Positions 1 to 8,521 of a stretch of 64,000 nt of DNA are shown here, one piece after another. The stretch comes from Lacinutrix himadriensis (GTDB taxonomy: Bacteria; Bacteroidota; Bacteroidia; Flavobacteriales; Flavobacteriaceae). The notes below the pieces were generated by a model. The model searched no databases, was not told where the DNA came from, and saw only the letters and a list, made by a program, of their open reading frames with translations. The stretch is from contig NZ_LIQI01000031.1 in NCBI RefSeq assembly GCF_001418105.1, forward strand, positions 216,001 through 280,000, read 5' to 3'. The translations under genes were made by a program, and so were the position numbers. The stretch's first letter is position 1. Every line of letters begins with the position of its first letter.

Positions 1-1
1 A

Positions 2-655
2 AGCTGTTCCAAAAATGTAAAATATACTCCTGAATTTATAAAGGAAACGTCTGGTAAATACTTGTATAACCAAGATGATGTAATTGAAGTGTTTTATGAA
101 AATAATAAGCTGTTTTTAAAGTGGCGAGGAGCAGATAAAATAGAGCCAGTAATTATAGATGAAAACACTTTTTTTATAGTAGATCTATATAAAAAACTGC
201 GTTTTGTAAAACATCTAGAAACAAACAAACAGTACTTGTCTATTGTAGCAGAAGATAATGAGAGCAATATTACCTACGATTATTTAAAAGTTACAGATAC
301 TTTTAAAACACCAAGTATGTATTTAAAGAATGGCGATTATAAAAATGCGCTTGCTGGTTTTTTAGAAATTAAAAAACAAGATTCAACAAGTGTACTCATT
401 AATGAAAGAGAATTTAATACGCTTGGCTATGCGTTGTTAAGAGATGAAGAATACCAAAATGCTATAGATGTGTTTCAAATGAATGTGGCATTAAATCCGG
501 AAAGCGATAATGCTTACGACAGTTTAGCAGATGCCTATTTGCGCAGCGGAGACAGTTTGCAAGCCTTTAATAATTATAAAAAGGCATTAACATTTAATAA
601 CCGAAATAAAACAGCTAATAGATTTGTTAAAGCCTATTCTGAAAAGAAAGAATAA
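2..655 (+). CDS. TPR-containing lipoprotein, 5' end outside the window
   Basis: The open frame runs unbroken from base 2, so the gene starts left of the window; a TTG at 62 is only an internal leucine. The first visible residues read S-C-S-K-N, which looks like the end of a lipobox followed by a lipidated cysteine, so very little of the signal peptide is missing. The N-terminal half is unrecognised beta-rich sequence. The last 100 or so residues form tetratricopeptide repeats (pattern NTLGYALLRDEEYQNAI, then a second helix pair around DNAYDSLADAYLRSGD). TPRs bind proteins, and an envelope-anchored scaffold is a reasonable guess, but no specific function can be assigned. Confidence 0.8.
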   Translation, partial: SCSKNVKYTPEFIKETSGKYLYNQDDVIEVFYENNKLFLKWRGADKIEPVIIDENTFFIVDLYKKLRFVKHLETNKQYLSIVAEDNESNITYDYLKVTDTFKTPSMYLKNGDYKNALAGFLEIKKQDSTSVLINEREFNTLGYALLRDEEYQNAIDVFQMNVALNPESDNAYDSLADAYLRSGDSLQAFNNYKKALTFNNRNKTANRFVKAYSEKKE

Positions 656-711
656 CGATTAAATTTTAGAATAATGACACTTCTTTTAATGTGCTTTTTC
701 TATATTTAAGG

Positions 712-1257
712 ATGATACATTCAGACTTAGAAAAACTTAGATTTCCTATAGGACCATTTCATTGTCCAGAGTATATAAAAGCACAACATATTGAAGAATG
801 GATTGCTGTATTAGAACATTTTCCTAATCGGTTAGAAAATCTGGTTGCTTCCTTAAATGATGAACAACTAGATACCGCATATCGATTGGAAGGTTGGACG
901 ATTAGACAAGTAATACATCATCTTGCAGATAGTCATCATCATAGTTACATTCGTTTTAAATGGGCTTTAACGGAAGATAATCCGGTTATTAAATATTATT
1001 ACGAACAGCTTTGGGCAGAATTAGATGACGCTAAGAATGCGCCAATTGAAATGTCTATACTCCATTTAAAAGCAGTTCACTTAAAACTGGTGTATCTATT
1101 GAAAAATTTGACTGAAGCAGATTTAAACAAATGTTTTATTCATCCAGAACATAATGAAGAAGTGCCTTTAAAAAAGAATATAGGTATTTATGCTTGGCAT
1201 AGTAAGCATCATTTTGCACATGTTGAAAATGTAATGCAACAGAAAGGTTGGCTTTAG
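712..1257 (+). CDS. YfiT/BstA-like DinB-superfamily metal-dependent transferase
   Basis: A 181-residue protein of the YfiT branch of the DinB superfamily. Diagnostic stretches are LEKLRFPIGPF near the N-terminus, GWTIRQVIHHLADSH at 61-75 and YAWHSKHHFAHV at 160-171. The three metal ligands of YfiT correspond to H70, H163 and H167, with the family's 93- and 4-residue spacing. Relatives are annotated as metal-dependent hydrolases or thiol (bacillithiol-type) transferases; the thiol used by this organism is unknown. I chose the ATG at 712 rather than the in-frame GTG at 691 because family members begin just before the DLEKLR motif. It follows the TPR lipoprotein by 56 bases on the same strand. 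Confidence 0.85.
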   Translation: MIHSDLEKLRFPIGPFHCPEYIKAQHIEEWIAVLEHFPNRLENLVASLNDEQLDTAYRLEGWTIRQVIHHLADSHHHSYIRFKWALTEDNPVIKYYYEQLWAELDDAKNAPIEMSILHLKAVHLKLVYLLKNLTEADLNKCFIHPEHNEEVPLKKNIGIYAWHSKHHFAHVENVMQQKGWL

Positions 1258-1361
1258 GAAGTTGTATCTGTATGATTAGTAGCTTGTTGTTGGTTATGAT
1301 TTAAGGTAAATTATGTAACAAATATTTAATACATAATACTAATTATAAAAATCACAATAAC

Positions 1362-1544
1362 ATGAAAAAAATAACGAAAAGAAAAACATTAATTCTAATA
1401 TCTATTGGAATGTTTGTTATTGCGACTTCTCAAATACTTTCTCAATTTATGGGATTAACGGATTTGACGAAAGGCGCATTTATGGGAATTGGCATCGGAC
1501 TATTACTTACCCCTATGATTTTTGAAAAATTTAAGACTGCTTAA
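1362..1544 (+). CDS. Small two-helix membrane protein, unknown function
   Basis: A 60-residue ORF with a basic N-terminus (MKKITKRK) and two hydrophobic stretches: residues 9-25 (LILISIGMFVIATSQI) and 37-53 (GAFMGIGIGLLLTPMIF), joined by a short polar loop. This is a hairpin-type inner-membrane protein. It stands alone: 104 bases separate it from the upstream gene and the next gene points the other way. I do not recognise the family. A clear ATG, a preceding A-rich leader and sensible composition support a real gene. Confidence 0.6.
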   Translation: MKKITKRKTLILISIGMFVIATSQILSQFMGLTDLTKGAFMGIGIGLLLTPMIFEKFKTA

Positions 1545-1596
1545 TAGCCTTTTATTTTAAGAATCTGTAACCAAATAAAACATCCTTATTGGGATT

Positions 1597-2232
1597 TTAT
1601 TCACACAAAAGATTATAATCCGCTACTAATTCCCTGATGTTTTCTAACTTGTATAAATCATTATCTAAATAAAGAACTATTTCGCTACAGTCTGAAAAAT
1701 ATTTTTTAGCATTTAAAATGAAATTATTAAAACTATTTGGATCCACTATTAATGTTGCTTTTTGTTCTTTATCTCTTATAATAAAGAATTGCGTATCATC
1801 ATAATATGTCGTAGTTGATGGAGAATAATGATTTTTTGATGGAGAGTTTTGATTTACATGAGGTGTGCTATAGCTGTTTAAAACAGTTCTTGTATATAAA
1901 TTTGCTTTTCCGCGAACAGCGAGTTCCATTAGAACGGATTTATTCTTTTTTATAGGAATATATTTATAATGTACTGTTGCAAAATATGCATCTCCAAAAA
2001 TCACTTCATCAACGCTTTCACTTCCGTATTTTTTAGTAGTTCCTTTTTTGTTTTTTTTATATTTAAATTCGGTGCTTCCAATCGATATTAATCCTCCAGA
2101 GTGTTTTGGGAATTTCACCAAACCTCTAAGGGATTCACCATTTTTTAATATGACTTTTGCGGGTGTCCATTCATATTGTGCATGAACGGAAGAAAAGAAA
2201 AGTACAGCAAGTAGTATTAGAATGTTTTTCAA
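1597..2232 (-). CDS. Secreted protein of unknown function
   Basis: A 211-residue protein with a classical signal peptide (MKNILILLAVLFFSSVHA, cleavage likely after AQ). The mature part is beta-rich with many lysines (KVILKNGESLRGLVKF, KYKKNKKGTTKKYG) and a serine/proline/tyrosine-rich loop near residues 125-145. Export to the periplasm or outer membrane follows from the signal peptide. The sequence VILKNGESLRGLV resembles the opening strand seen in many Bacteroidetes envelope proteins of unknown function. It begins 2 bases after the stop of the upstream APH-type kinase and is presumably co-transcribed with it. No enzymatic motif seen. Confidence 0.7.
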   Translation of the reverse strand: MKNILILLAVLFFSSVHAQYEWTPAKVILKNGESLRGLVKFPKHSGGLISIGSTEFKYKKNKKGTTKKYGSESVDEVIFGDAYFATVHYKYIPIKKNKSVLMELAVRGKANLYTRTVLNSYSTPHVNQNSPSKNHYSPSTTTYYDDTQFFIIRDKEQKATLIVDPNSFNNFILNAKKYFSDCSEIVLYLDNDLYKLENIRELVADYNLLCE

Positions 2233-2234
2233 GG

Positions 2235-3224
2235 TTATTGGTTGTTTTTCGTTTTATAATAATCCATCCAAACTCGTATTCTACCTACAAACATTTTAAG
2301 ATAGTTTTCGCTTAAAAATATATTAGACCAATCAAATCGTTGTGCTTGTACGCCTAAATAGAAAATAAATATAGAGGCTCCAGCATCTGGTATTAAAGCC
2401 ATTTCTTTATCCGATAATTCGCGTTGGTTTCTATATCCCTTTAAAAAACGGGCTACTTTTTGCTCGTATATATCTTTGTTGGCTTCAATAAAAAATAATT
2501 GTTTGCAAAAATAGCCAACATCTAGAATGAATAAACCGTTTCCACAATTATCAAAGTCGAAAATAGTAATCTCACTTTCGTTTTTGACACTTAAATTATC
2601 GTACCAAATATCGAGATGCACAATTCCTGTTTGGTTTTCTTGTGCTTCAAACTGCTCAAAGTTTGTGGTAATGGTTTTGCCTACTTCTTTAATCCATTGC
2701 ATTTCTTTTAAATCTTCAGCAAAAAAGGCGTTCAAATAATTGTAGGATTGCTCTACAAGCACTTTGGCAGTATAATCCACACGATCCATTTTTTTATTCG
2801 CGGTAACGTTATGCACTTTTGCCATAAGTTCACCTATAGCAAAACAGGTGTCGTTATTCATAAATCGCATTTTCTCGCCTTCTGCAAAAGTGAAAAGTAC
2901 TGCATAGCGTTTTCCTTCTGGAGCATTAATTACGTGAATTAATTTTCCGTTGGTATCTGCAACAGGAGAAGATACAGAAAGGTTATTGTCTTTAAGTAAC
3001 GTAAGTAGTTTTAGTTCTTCTTCAATTTCTGTTTTAGTTCGCCAGTTATAACAATATACTCGAACGGCATATTTTGTGGTTGCGTTAGATAAAAAATAAG
3101 TGTGGTTTATCCCTGTTCTGAATAGTTTACATTCAAAATCTGGTGTTAAATTGTATTTTTCAATGATAAAATTACCCAACTCTTTTTCAGAAAGGGTAGA
3201 AGTGGTTACCGGAAAAGTATGCAT
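2235..3224 (-). CDS. APH-family phosphotransferase (homoserine-kinase-like)
   Basis: A 329-residue protein kinase-like phosphotransferase of the APH/choline kinase/homoserine kinase type II superfamily. The catalytic loop reads GIVHLDIWYDNL (H203, D205, N210) and the metal-binding segment IFDFDNCG follows (D223). The N-terminus carries the nucleotide-binding strands (YAVRVYCYNW) and the invariant acidic helix residues (EIEEELKLLTLL). Relatives phosphorylate small hydroxyl compounds such as homoserine, choline or aminoglycosides; the substrate cannot be told from sequence. It lies 23 bases downstream of oxyR on the same strand, so some co-expression with oxyR is possible. Confidence 0.8.
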   Translation of the reverse strand: MHTFPVTTSTLSEKELGNFIIEKYNLTPDFECKLFRTGINHTYFLSNATTKYAVRVYCYNWRTKTEIEEELKLLTLLKDNNLSVSSPVADTNGKLIHVINAPEGKRYAVLFTFAEGEKMRFMNNDTCFAIGELMAKVHNVTANKKMDRVDYTAKVLVEQSYNYLNAFFAEDLKEMQWIKEVGKTITTNFEQFEAQENQTGIVHLDIWYDNLSVKNESEITIFDFDNCGNGLFILDVGYFCKQLFFIEANKDIYEQKVARFLKGYRNQRELSDKEMALIPDAGASIFIFYLGVQAQRFDWSNIFLSENYLKMFVGRIRVWMDYYKTKNNQ

Positions 3225-3247
3225 TGTAAAGCCTTAATTTTTGGCGA

Positions 3248-4189
3248 TTATTTTTTAGGTAAAGGACTAATGATTTCTACATTTTGAAATGCAATTGCTC
3301 CTCTAATAATTCCTGCAATAACATCTTGTAACGCTTCAATGATTTGCATTTTAAGTTCGCTTTTATGGTATATCATACTTACTTCTCTTGCTGGAGAAGG
3401 ATCATTAAAATAGTGTATGTTTTCTTTAGCCTTGTCTTGCATGTCTAAAGTGTGTAAATATGGTAATAAGGTCATGCCTAGTCCTTCGTTAGATAGCTTT
3501 ATAAGGGTTTCTATGCTTCCGCTTTCTAATTGAAAATGGTCTTCTTTACGATCCTTAAACGTTTTACATAAATTAATGACACCATCTCTAAAACAATGTC
3601 CGTCTTCTAGTAAAAGCATGTCGTCGATCTCTAAATCGGAAGTACTAATTTTCTTTTTGGTGTGTAATCGGTGGCTTTGTGGAATGTATCCTACAAAAGG
3701 TTCAAAATAAAGAACACGTTCTTTTATGTTTTCGTTTAGTAAAGGTGTTGCAGCAATTGCAGCATCTAAATGTCCTTCGTTAATTCTATAAATAATTTCT
3801 TCGGTAGTAAGCTCTTCAATAATAAGCTTCACTTTTGGATATTTTTTTATAAACGTTTTTAAAAACATAGGAAGCAGTGTTGGCATGATAGTAGGTATAA
3901 TTCCTAATCTAAATTCGCCTCCAATAAATCCTTTTTGTTGGTCTACAATATCTTTAATTCTATACGATTCGTTAACGATGTTTTTTGCTTGGTTTACAAT
4001 CTTTCTACCAACGTTTGTAAGTTCTATAGGTTTTTTACTTCTATCAAAAATTAGAATATCTAATTCGCTTTCTAGCTTTTGTATTTGCATACTTAATGTA
4101 GGTTGTGTAACGAAACATTTTTCAGCAGCTTTGGTGAAATTCTGATTTTCGGCTACAGCCAAAACGTAGTATAATTGTGTAATTGTCAT
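3248..4189 (-). CDS. oxyR: OxyR, LysR-family peroxide sensor and activator
   Basis: A 313-residue LysR-type regulator. The winged helix-turn-helix is at residues 1-60 (NFTKAAEKCFVTQPTLSMQIQ) and the effector domain follows. The redox motif LEDGHCFRDGVINLC places the two cysteines at positions 199 and 208, the same numbers and the same 8-residue gap as the disulfide-forming pair in E. coli OxyR, so it should sense hydrogen peroxide directly. It is transcribed divergently from dps across a 104-base gap, the classic arrangement of a regulator and its target. The C-terminal tail beyond residue 300 is a short extension of no known role. Confidence 0.93.
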   Translation of the reverse strand: MTITQLYYVLAVAENQNFTKAAEKCFVTQPTLSMQIQKLESELDILIFDRSKKPIELTNVGRKIVNQAKNIVNESYRIKDIVDQQKGFIGGEFRLGIIPTIMPTLLPMFLKTFIKKYPKVKLIIEELTTEEIIYRINEGHLDAAIAATPLLNENIKERVLYFEPFVGYIPQSHRLHTKKKISTSDLEIDDMLLLEDGHCFRDGVINLCKTFKDRKEDHFQLESGSIETLIKLSNEGLGMTLLPYLHTLDMQDKAKENIHYFNDPSPAREVSMIYHKSELKMQIIEALQDVIAGIIRGAIAFQNVEIISPLPKK

Positions 4190-4261
4190 CTATATCAATT
4201 TAGACTATAAAAATATAAAAACTATCAATAAAACTTATACTGAAAACTATTAATTATTGAA

Positions 4262-4269
4262 TAAATTTG
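4262..4269 (+). promoter_or_regulatory. dps promoter -7 element
   Basis: TAAATTTG, a perfect Bacteroidetes -7 box (TAnnTTTG), 24 bases before the dps start codon. No TTG is present at the expected -33 position, about 19-20 bases upstream, which is the usual look of a promoter that depends on an activator. OxyR is encoded immediately upstream on the other strand and is the obvious candidate. Confidence 0.55.
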
Positions 4270-4293
4270 TAGAACAAAATAAAAGCAAGAATT

Positions 4294-4773
4294 ATGACAC
4301 TAAATAGTATAGGATTAGACTCAAAAATCACAAAAGAATTAGCACAAGATTTAAATGGTTTGTTAGCTAATTTTCAAACGTATTATCAAAATTTAAGAGG
4401 TATACATTGGAACATTAAAGGACGCGGATTTTTTGATCTTCATGTAAAGTTTGAAGAATTATATACAGACGCGAATATGAAGGTAGATTTAATTGCAGAA
4501 CGTATTTTGACTTTAGGGGAAACACCGTTGCATACTTTTGAAGATTATAGCAAGCATGCTAAAGTTCCTGTTGGAAAAAATATATCTCAAGATACAAAAG
4601 CAGTACAATTAATTGTAGATTCTTTGTCTGCATTGTTACAAATAGAGCGTGCTATTTTAGATAAAGCAGGTGATGCTAATGATGAAGGAACAAACGCTAT
4701 GATGGGGGATTTTATTGCAGAACAAGAAAAAACAGTATGGATGATGAAAGCTTGGTTGAATGAAACCGTCTAA
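4294..4773 (+). CDS. dps: Dps, DNA-protecting mini-ferritin
   Basis: A 159-residue Dps/Dpr protein, which as a dodecamer oxidises ferrous iron with hydrogen peroxide, stores the ferric mineral and shields DNA. The inter-subunit ferroxidase ligands are all present: H38, H50, E54, D65 and E69, matching E. coli H51, H63, D67, D78 and E82 with a constant offset of 13 (D67 replaced by E). The shorter N-terminus lacks the lysine-rich DNA-binding tail of E. coli Dps. It is divergent from oxyR and is probably its target, and is followed by a strong terminator, so it is a single-gene unit. Confidence 0.95.
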   Translation: MTLNSIGLDSKITKELAQDLNGLLANFQTYYQNLRGIHWNIKGRGFFDLHVKFEELYTDANMKVDLIAERILTLGETPLHTFEDYSKHAKVPVGKNISQDTKAVQLIVDSLSALLQIERAILDKAGDANDEGTNAMMGDFIAEQEKTVWMMKAWLNETV

Positions 4774-4814
4774 GTAAATGTTATTCCCTAAATAACGGAT
4801 TGATGGTTAGTGAT

Positions 4815-4851
4815 AAAGCCACGAGAACTTTGTGTTTCGTGGCTTTTTTTT
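4815..4851 (+). terminator. Rho-independent terminator of dps
   Basis: A 10-bp stem, AAAGCCACGA pairing with TCGTGGCTTT, around a 12-base loop, followed by a run of eight T. It lies 42 bases after the dps stop. Confidence 0.85.
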
Positions 4852-4865
4852 GCTTTTTAGAAGTA

Positions 4866-5333
4866 TTAAATACGAATCGTAATATTTAAATCTTCGTTTT
4901 CTTTTACAATAAGTTTTGCAAGATCAAAAGTTGGTGGTCCGTAAAGAATAGGGTTGTTAGACATGCCGTAGTTTTCTTTAGGCATTCCGTTTAGTTCAAA
5001 GTCCATTTTTTTATTATCATTTTCATCGTGCACACACATAATAGCATAGGCACCTGGAAGTATATTTTTGTAGGTAACAATTACCGTGTTTCCAACAATG
5101 GTGGTTGCTGCTGTTTGAACTCCTTCTTTTCCTTTCATAAAAGTAGTTTCATCATGTAAGCTTGCTAATATTTTTCCGTTTGTGTTTCTAATATTTTCCA
5201 CGGTAACGGTAATGGTGTTTCCTGTAGTTTCGTTTTGTGCTTGACTACTTAAAGTAGATGCAATAAATAATGCTATTAGTACTATAGATTTACTTGCCGA
5301 TGTTAATTTGTTATTTTTCATTAAGAAGTTCAT
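4866..5333 (-). CDS. DUF2141 secreted protein
   Basis: A 155-residue protein with a signal peptide (hydrophobic stretch SIVLIALFIASTLSSQAQ) and a DUF2141 domain: TITVTVENIRNTNGKILASLHDE at the start, LPGAYAIMCVHDENDNKKMD in the middle and GMPKENYGMSNNP after it. DUF2141 proteins are small beta-sandwich proteins exported to the envelope; their role is not known. Met5 (base 5321) gives a more usual signal peptide start (MKNNKL) and may be the true initiator. The gene converges on dps, with the dps terminator between them. Confidence 0.82.
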   Translation of the reverse strand: MNFLMKNNKLTSASKSIVLIALFIASTLSSQAQNETTGNTITVTVENIRNTNGKILASLHDETTFMKGKEGVQTAATTIVGNTVIVTYKNILPGAYAIMCVHDENDNKKMDFELNGMPKENYGMSNNPILYGPPTFDLAKLIVKENEDLNITIRI

Positions 5334-5491
5334 GGTGTATGTTTTATTGGTTACTATGTAAAGGTGCTGTAAATAGAAAGGGTTTCTAAAAAAGGTTTAC
5401 CGAGGTGTAGATTAATACTGATGAATTGTATTTTAAAAGTTAAATGCCATAAATTGCAGCGTTTAAAAATTAAAATTTTCAAAATAGTTTT

Positions 5492-6109
5492 ATGTTTTAT
5501 ATCATCGATATTTTAGGAACCATTGCTTTTGCAATTTCTGGGGTTTTAATCGCTATGAATAAAAGGATGGACCCTTTTGGTATTCTTATTATTGCATTTG
5601 TAACTGCAGTAGGAGGAGGAACTTTACGTGATATTCTTATTGGGCAAACACCAGTTGCTTGGATGACAGATATGACCTTTACCTATGTGATATTAATCAC
5701 TACAATTTTGACGATACTCTTTAGAAGTAAGATTAATTACTTAAGAACATCGTTGTTTTTATTTGATACTATTGGTATTGGTTTATATACCGTTGTTGGA
5801 ATAGAAAAAGGACTTTCTGCAGGATTGCATCCTATAATTTGTATTGCACTTGGTACTATTTCTGCATGTTTTGGAGGAGTTATACGAGATATCTTATGTA
5901 ATGAAATTCCTGTAATTTTTAGAAAAGAGATTTATGCCACGGCTTGTATTCTTGGAGGACTTACTTATTTTTTAATACGAAAATTTCCAATAGAGAATGA
6001 TTTTGTTTTTGTTATCGCAGGAGTAGTTGTTATGATAGTAAGGCTAATTGCGGTTAAATTTAAAATTAGTTTGCCTAATTTATATAAGAAGCAGTCGGAA
6101 GGTATCTAG
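5492..6109 (+). CDS. TRIC-family (UPF0126/YadS-like) membrane protein
   Basis: A 205-residue integral membrane protein with seven hydrophobic segments arranged as two homologous three-helix repeats. The repeat hallmarks are AVGGGTLRDILIG near residue 42 and CFGGVIRDILCNEIP near residue 128, the glycine-rich lipid/ion-path motifs of the trimeric intracellular cation channel (TRIC) family. Prokaryotic members conduct monovalent cations in crystal and bilayer studies; the physiological role in bacteria is unclear. It stands alone between a divergent DUF2141 gene and a convergent peptidase. Confidence 0.88.
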   Translation: MFYIIDILGTIAFAISGVLIAMNKRMDPFGILIIAFVTAVGGGTLRDILIGQTPVAWMTDMTFTYVILITTILTILFRSKINYLRTSLFLFDTIGIGLYTVVGIEKGLSAGLHPIICIALGTISACFGGVIRDILCNEIPVIFRKEIYATACILGGLTYFLIRKFPIENDFVFVIAGVVVMIVRLIAVKFKISLPNLYKKQSEGI

Positions 6110-6227
6110 AAATAGAGCCTGTATTCGTTTCTCTCTTTAGTTAAAACGAAGTGATTTCCTTTAAAAATAAAAATTCGGAGCGTTGCATAAAACAAACTCC
6201 GAATCTTACTTATTTATGTGCCTTCTT

Positions 6228-8369
6228 TTATTCCGTAATCGGAAAACCTCTGTCTTTCATTAATGCTTCAATTTTAGCATCACGACCTCTAAATAATCGA
6301 TATGCTTCCGCAGGATCCATAGCGTTTCTAGGTGCGAATAAATATTTCACTAGTTTGTCTGCTGTTTCTTTATCGTAAAAACCATCTGGAGCTTCCGCAA
6401 AAGCTTCCGAAGCATCGCTAGTTAAAACATCTGCCCACATATAACCATAATATGCGGTTGCATATCCTTCCCCAGAAAAAACATGTCCAAAGTGTTGTGT
6501 TCTATGACGCATTGGTAATTCTTTAGGCATTTTTAATTCCGCTAAAGTTTCTCTTTCAAAAGCATCAATATCTATATTTGTTGGATCTGCAAGATGTAAT
6601 TTCATGTCTATTAAAGCAGAAGCCAAATATTCTGTCGTCCCAAATCCTTGATTAAAGGTAGCCGCTTTTTTAATTTTTGTAACTAAGGATGCAGGAATAG
6701 GTGCTCCTGTTTTATAGTGGACTAGAAACTTATTAATAACTTGATCTGTAGATAGCCAACGTTCTAATAATTGCGATTGGAACTCGGTGTAATCTCTAAC
6801 GCCTCCATTTAAAGTTGGATACTTTACATTCGAAGAAAAGAAGTGTAATGCATGTCCGAATTCATGAAAGAAAGTAGTAGCATCATCCCAAGAAACAAGC
6901 ACAGCTTCTCCCGGAGCAGGTTTTACGAAGTTAGAATTGTTAGATGCAAGTACATTGGTTTCGCCTTCAAAATTAGTATAGCTTCTGTAGGTTGTAGCCC
7001 ACGCACCAGAGCGTTTTCCTTCACGAGCAAAAGGATCTAAATACCATAATCCAATATGTTTTCCAGAGTCTTTGTCGGTAACCTCCCAAACGTGAACATC
7101 TTCTTGAAATACAGGAACTGTACCTTCTTTTACCGGAGTGAATTTGTAGTTAAATAACTTTTCAGCAGTAAAGAATAATGCTTCCGTTAATTTATCTAAT
7201 TGTAAATATTGTTTTACTTCATCACTATCCAGATCGTATTTCTTTTTTCTTACTTTTTCCGCATAAAAGCGATAATCCCAAGGTTCTATTGTAATGTTAT
7301 CTCCATTGTCATTGGCAACGGTTTGCATATCTGCAACCTCTTCTGCAACTCTTCCAATTGCAGCAGGCCAAACAGCCATCATTAAATCCATAGCATTTTC
7401 TGGCGTTTTTGCCATTCTATCTTGTAAACGCCATTCCGCATAATTATTATATCCCATTAAAGCGACACGCTCTTTACGTAGTTTTAATATTTGTGCAATA
7501 ATAGCGTTGTTGTCAAAGTCGTCTCCGTTATCTCCTCTAGAATAATAGTTTTCCCAAACCTGCTTACGCAATGCACGATTGGTAGCGTAGGTAAGAAAAG
7601 GGTCCATAGAAGATCGTGTATTTGTAATGGCGTATGTACCATCTTGTCCTTTATCTGTAGCTATTTTTGCTGCGGATTTTATAAAACCTTCCGATAAACC
7701 ATCTAATTGATCTGCATTTAAATAGGTCACATAATTCTCTTCGTCATGTAAAACGTTATCCGAAAACGTATTGTATAAAGACGAAAGTTCTTTGTTAATG
7801 GCTGCATAGCGTTCTTTTTTGGCAGGATCTAGATTGGCACCATTCATCTCATACTTTTTATACGTAAGATCTACAACACGTTGTTCTTGTAATTCTAATG
7901 GTGTTTCTTGCGATGCATCATAAACGGCTTTAATGCGTTGGAAAAGTTTTTCGTTTTGTGTTATTTTAGAACTGTATTCCGATAATTTTGGCGCTAATTC
8001 TGACTGAATACTTCTAAATGCTGGCGAAGACATATTACTACTTAAAATGCCGTAGTAGTTAAAAACTCTGTCTAATGTTTTTCCGGAAGCTTCTATAGCA
8101 GCAATGGTATTGGTGAAGTTTGGAGCTTCGGTATTGTTTGCTATTTTATCAATATCTGCTAAGCTTTCGGTCATCCCGAATTCTATCGCTTCTTTAATGT
8201 CTGTAACTTTCATTTTATCGAAAGCGGGAACGCCTTGATACGGACCATTCCATTCTTGTGTTAATATATTTTCGCTCATTTTTGTAGGGTCTTGTTTACA
8301 ATTGGTAAACGTAATTAAAGCGCAGATGCTTATTGCTTTTATGTATTGCAAAGGTTGGGGTTTTTTCAT
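6228..8369 (-). CDS. M3-family zinc metallopeptidase (Dcp/oligopeptidase A type), lipoprotein
   Basis: A 713-residue M3 peptidase, the family of peptidyl-dipeptidase Dcp and oligopeptidase A. The zinc site HEFGH occupies residues 502-506 and the third ligand is E529 in YTEFQSQLLE. The C-terminal motifs GEGYATAYYGYMWADV and FRGRDAKIEALMKDRGF are also typical. The N-terminus has a lipoprotein signal (ISICALITFTNC, Cys about 24), so unlike the cytoplasmic E. coli enzymes it should be anchored in the envelope and degrade periplasmic peptides. The upstream spacer holds a 7-bp tandem repeat that may affect its promoter. Confidence 0.92.
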   Translation of the reverse strand: MKKPQPLQYIKAISICALITFTNCKQDPTKMSENILTQEWNGPYQGVPAFDKMKVTDIKEAIEFGMTESLADIDKIANNTEAPNFTNTIAAIEASGKTLDRVFNYYGILSSNMSSPAFRSIQSELAPKLSEYSSKITQNEKLFQRIKAVYDASQETPLELQEQRVVDLTYKKYEMNGANLDPAKKERYAAINKELSSLYNTFSDNVLHDEENYVTYLNADQLDGLSEGFIKSAAKIATDKGQDGTYAITNTRSSMDPFLTYATNRALRKQVWENYYSRGDNGDDFDNNAIIAQILKLRKERVALMGYNNYAEWRLQDRMAKTPENAMDLMMAVWPAAIGRVAEEVADMQTVANDNGDNITIEPWDYRFYAEKVRKKKYDLDSDEVKQYLQLDKLTEALFFTAEKLFNYKFTPVKEGTVPVFQEDVHVWEVTDKDSGKHIGLWYLDPFAREGKRSGAWATTYRSYTNFEGETNVLASNNSNFVKPAPGEAVLVSWDDATTFFHEFGHALHFFSSNVKYPTLNGGVRDYTEFQSQLLERWLSTDQVINKFLVHYKTGAPIPASLVTKIKKAATFNQGFGTTEYLASALIDMKLHLADPTNIDIDAFERETLAELKMPKELPMRHRTQHFGHVFSGEGYATAYYGYMWADVLTSDASEAFAEAPDGFYDKETADKLVKYLFAPRNAMDPAEAYRLFRGRDAKIEALMKDRGFPITE

Positions 8370-8455
8370 TTTAATTTTTTATGTTTAAGGTTTTAAAGAT
8401 ACAGATTGCTAGATTAATTGCTGTATGGTCTAATATTCGTTTTTTATTTTTTTTT

Positions 8456-8498
8456 CAATCATCAATCATCAATCATCAATCATCAATCATCAATCATC
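8456..8498. repeat. Heptanucleotide tandem repeat (CAATCAT)x6
   Basis: Six perfect head-to-tail copies of CAATCAT plus one further base, preceded by a long T-run. It sits between the stop of the cyclophilin gene (8522) and the start of the M3 peptidase (8369), about 87 bases upstream of the peptidase. The unit length is not a multiple of three and the copies are identical, the form of a slippage-prone simple sequence repeat. Confidence 0.97.
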
Positions 8499-8521
8499 TG
8501 TCGCCCGTCTCTATTCAACAA

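Noticed and set aside
4201..4250. OxyR operator made of two CTAT half-sites (4222 and 4247)
   Set aside because: The spacing does not match the E. coli consensus and AT-rich sequence yields such motifs by chance, so it is not listed as a site.
8456..8498. CRISPR array
   Set aside because: The units are 7 bp without spacers and no cas gene is present; it is a simple sequence repeat.
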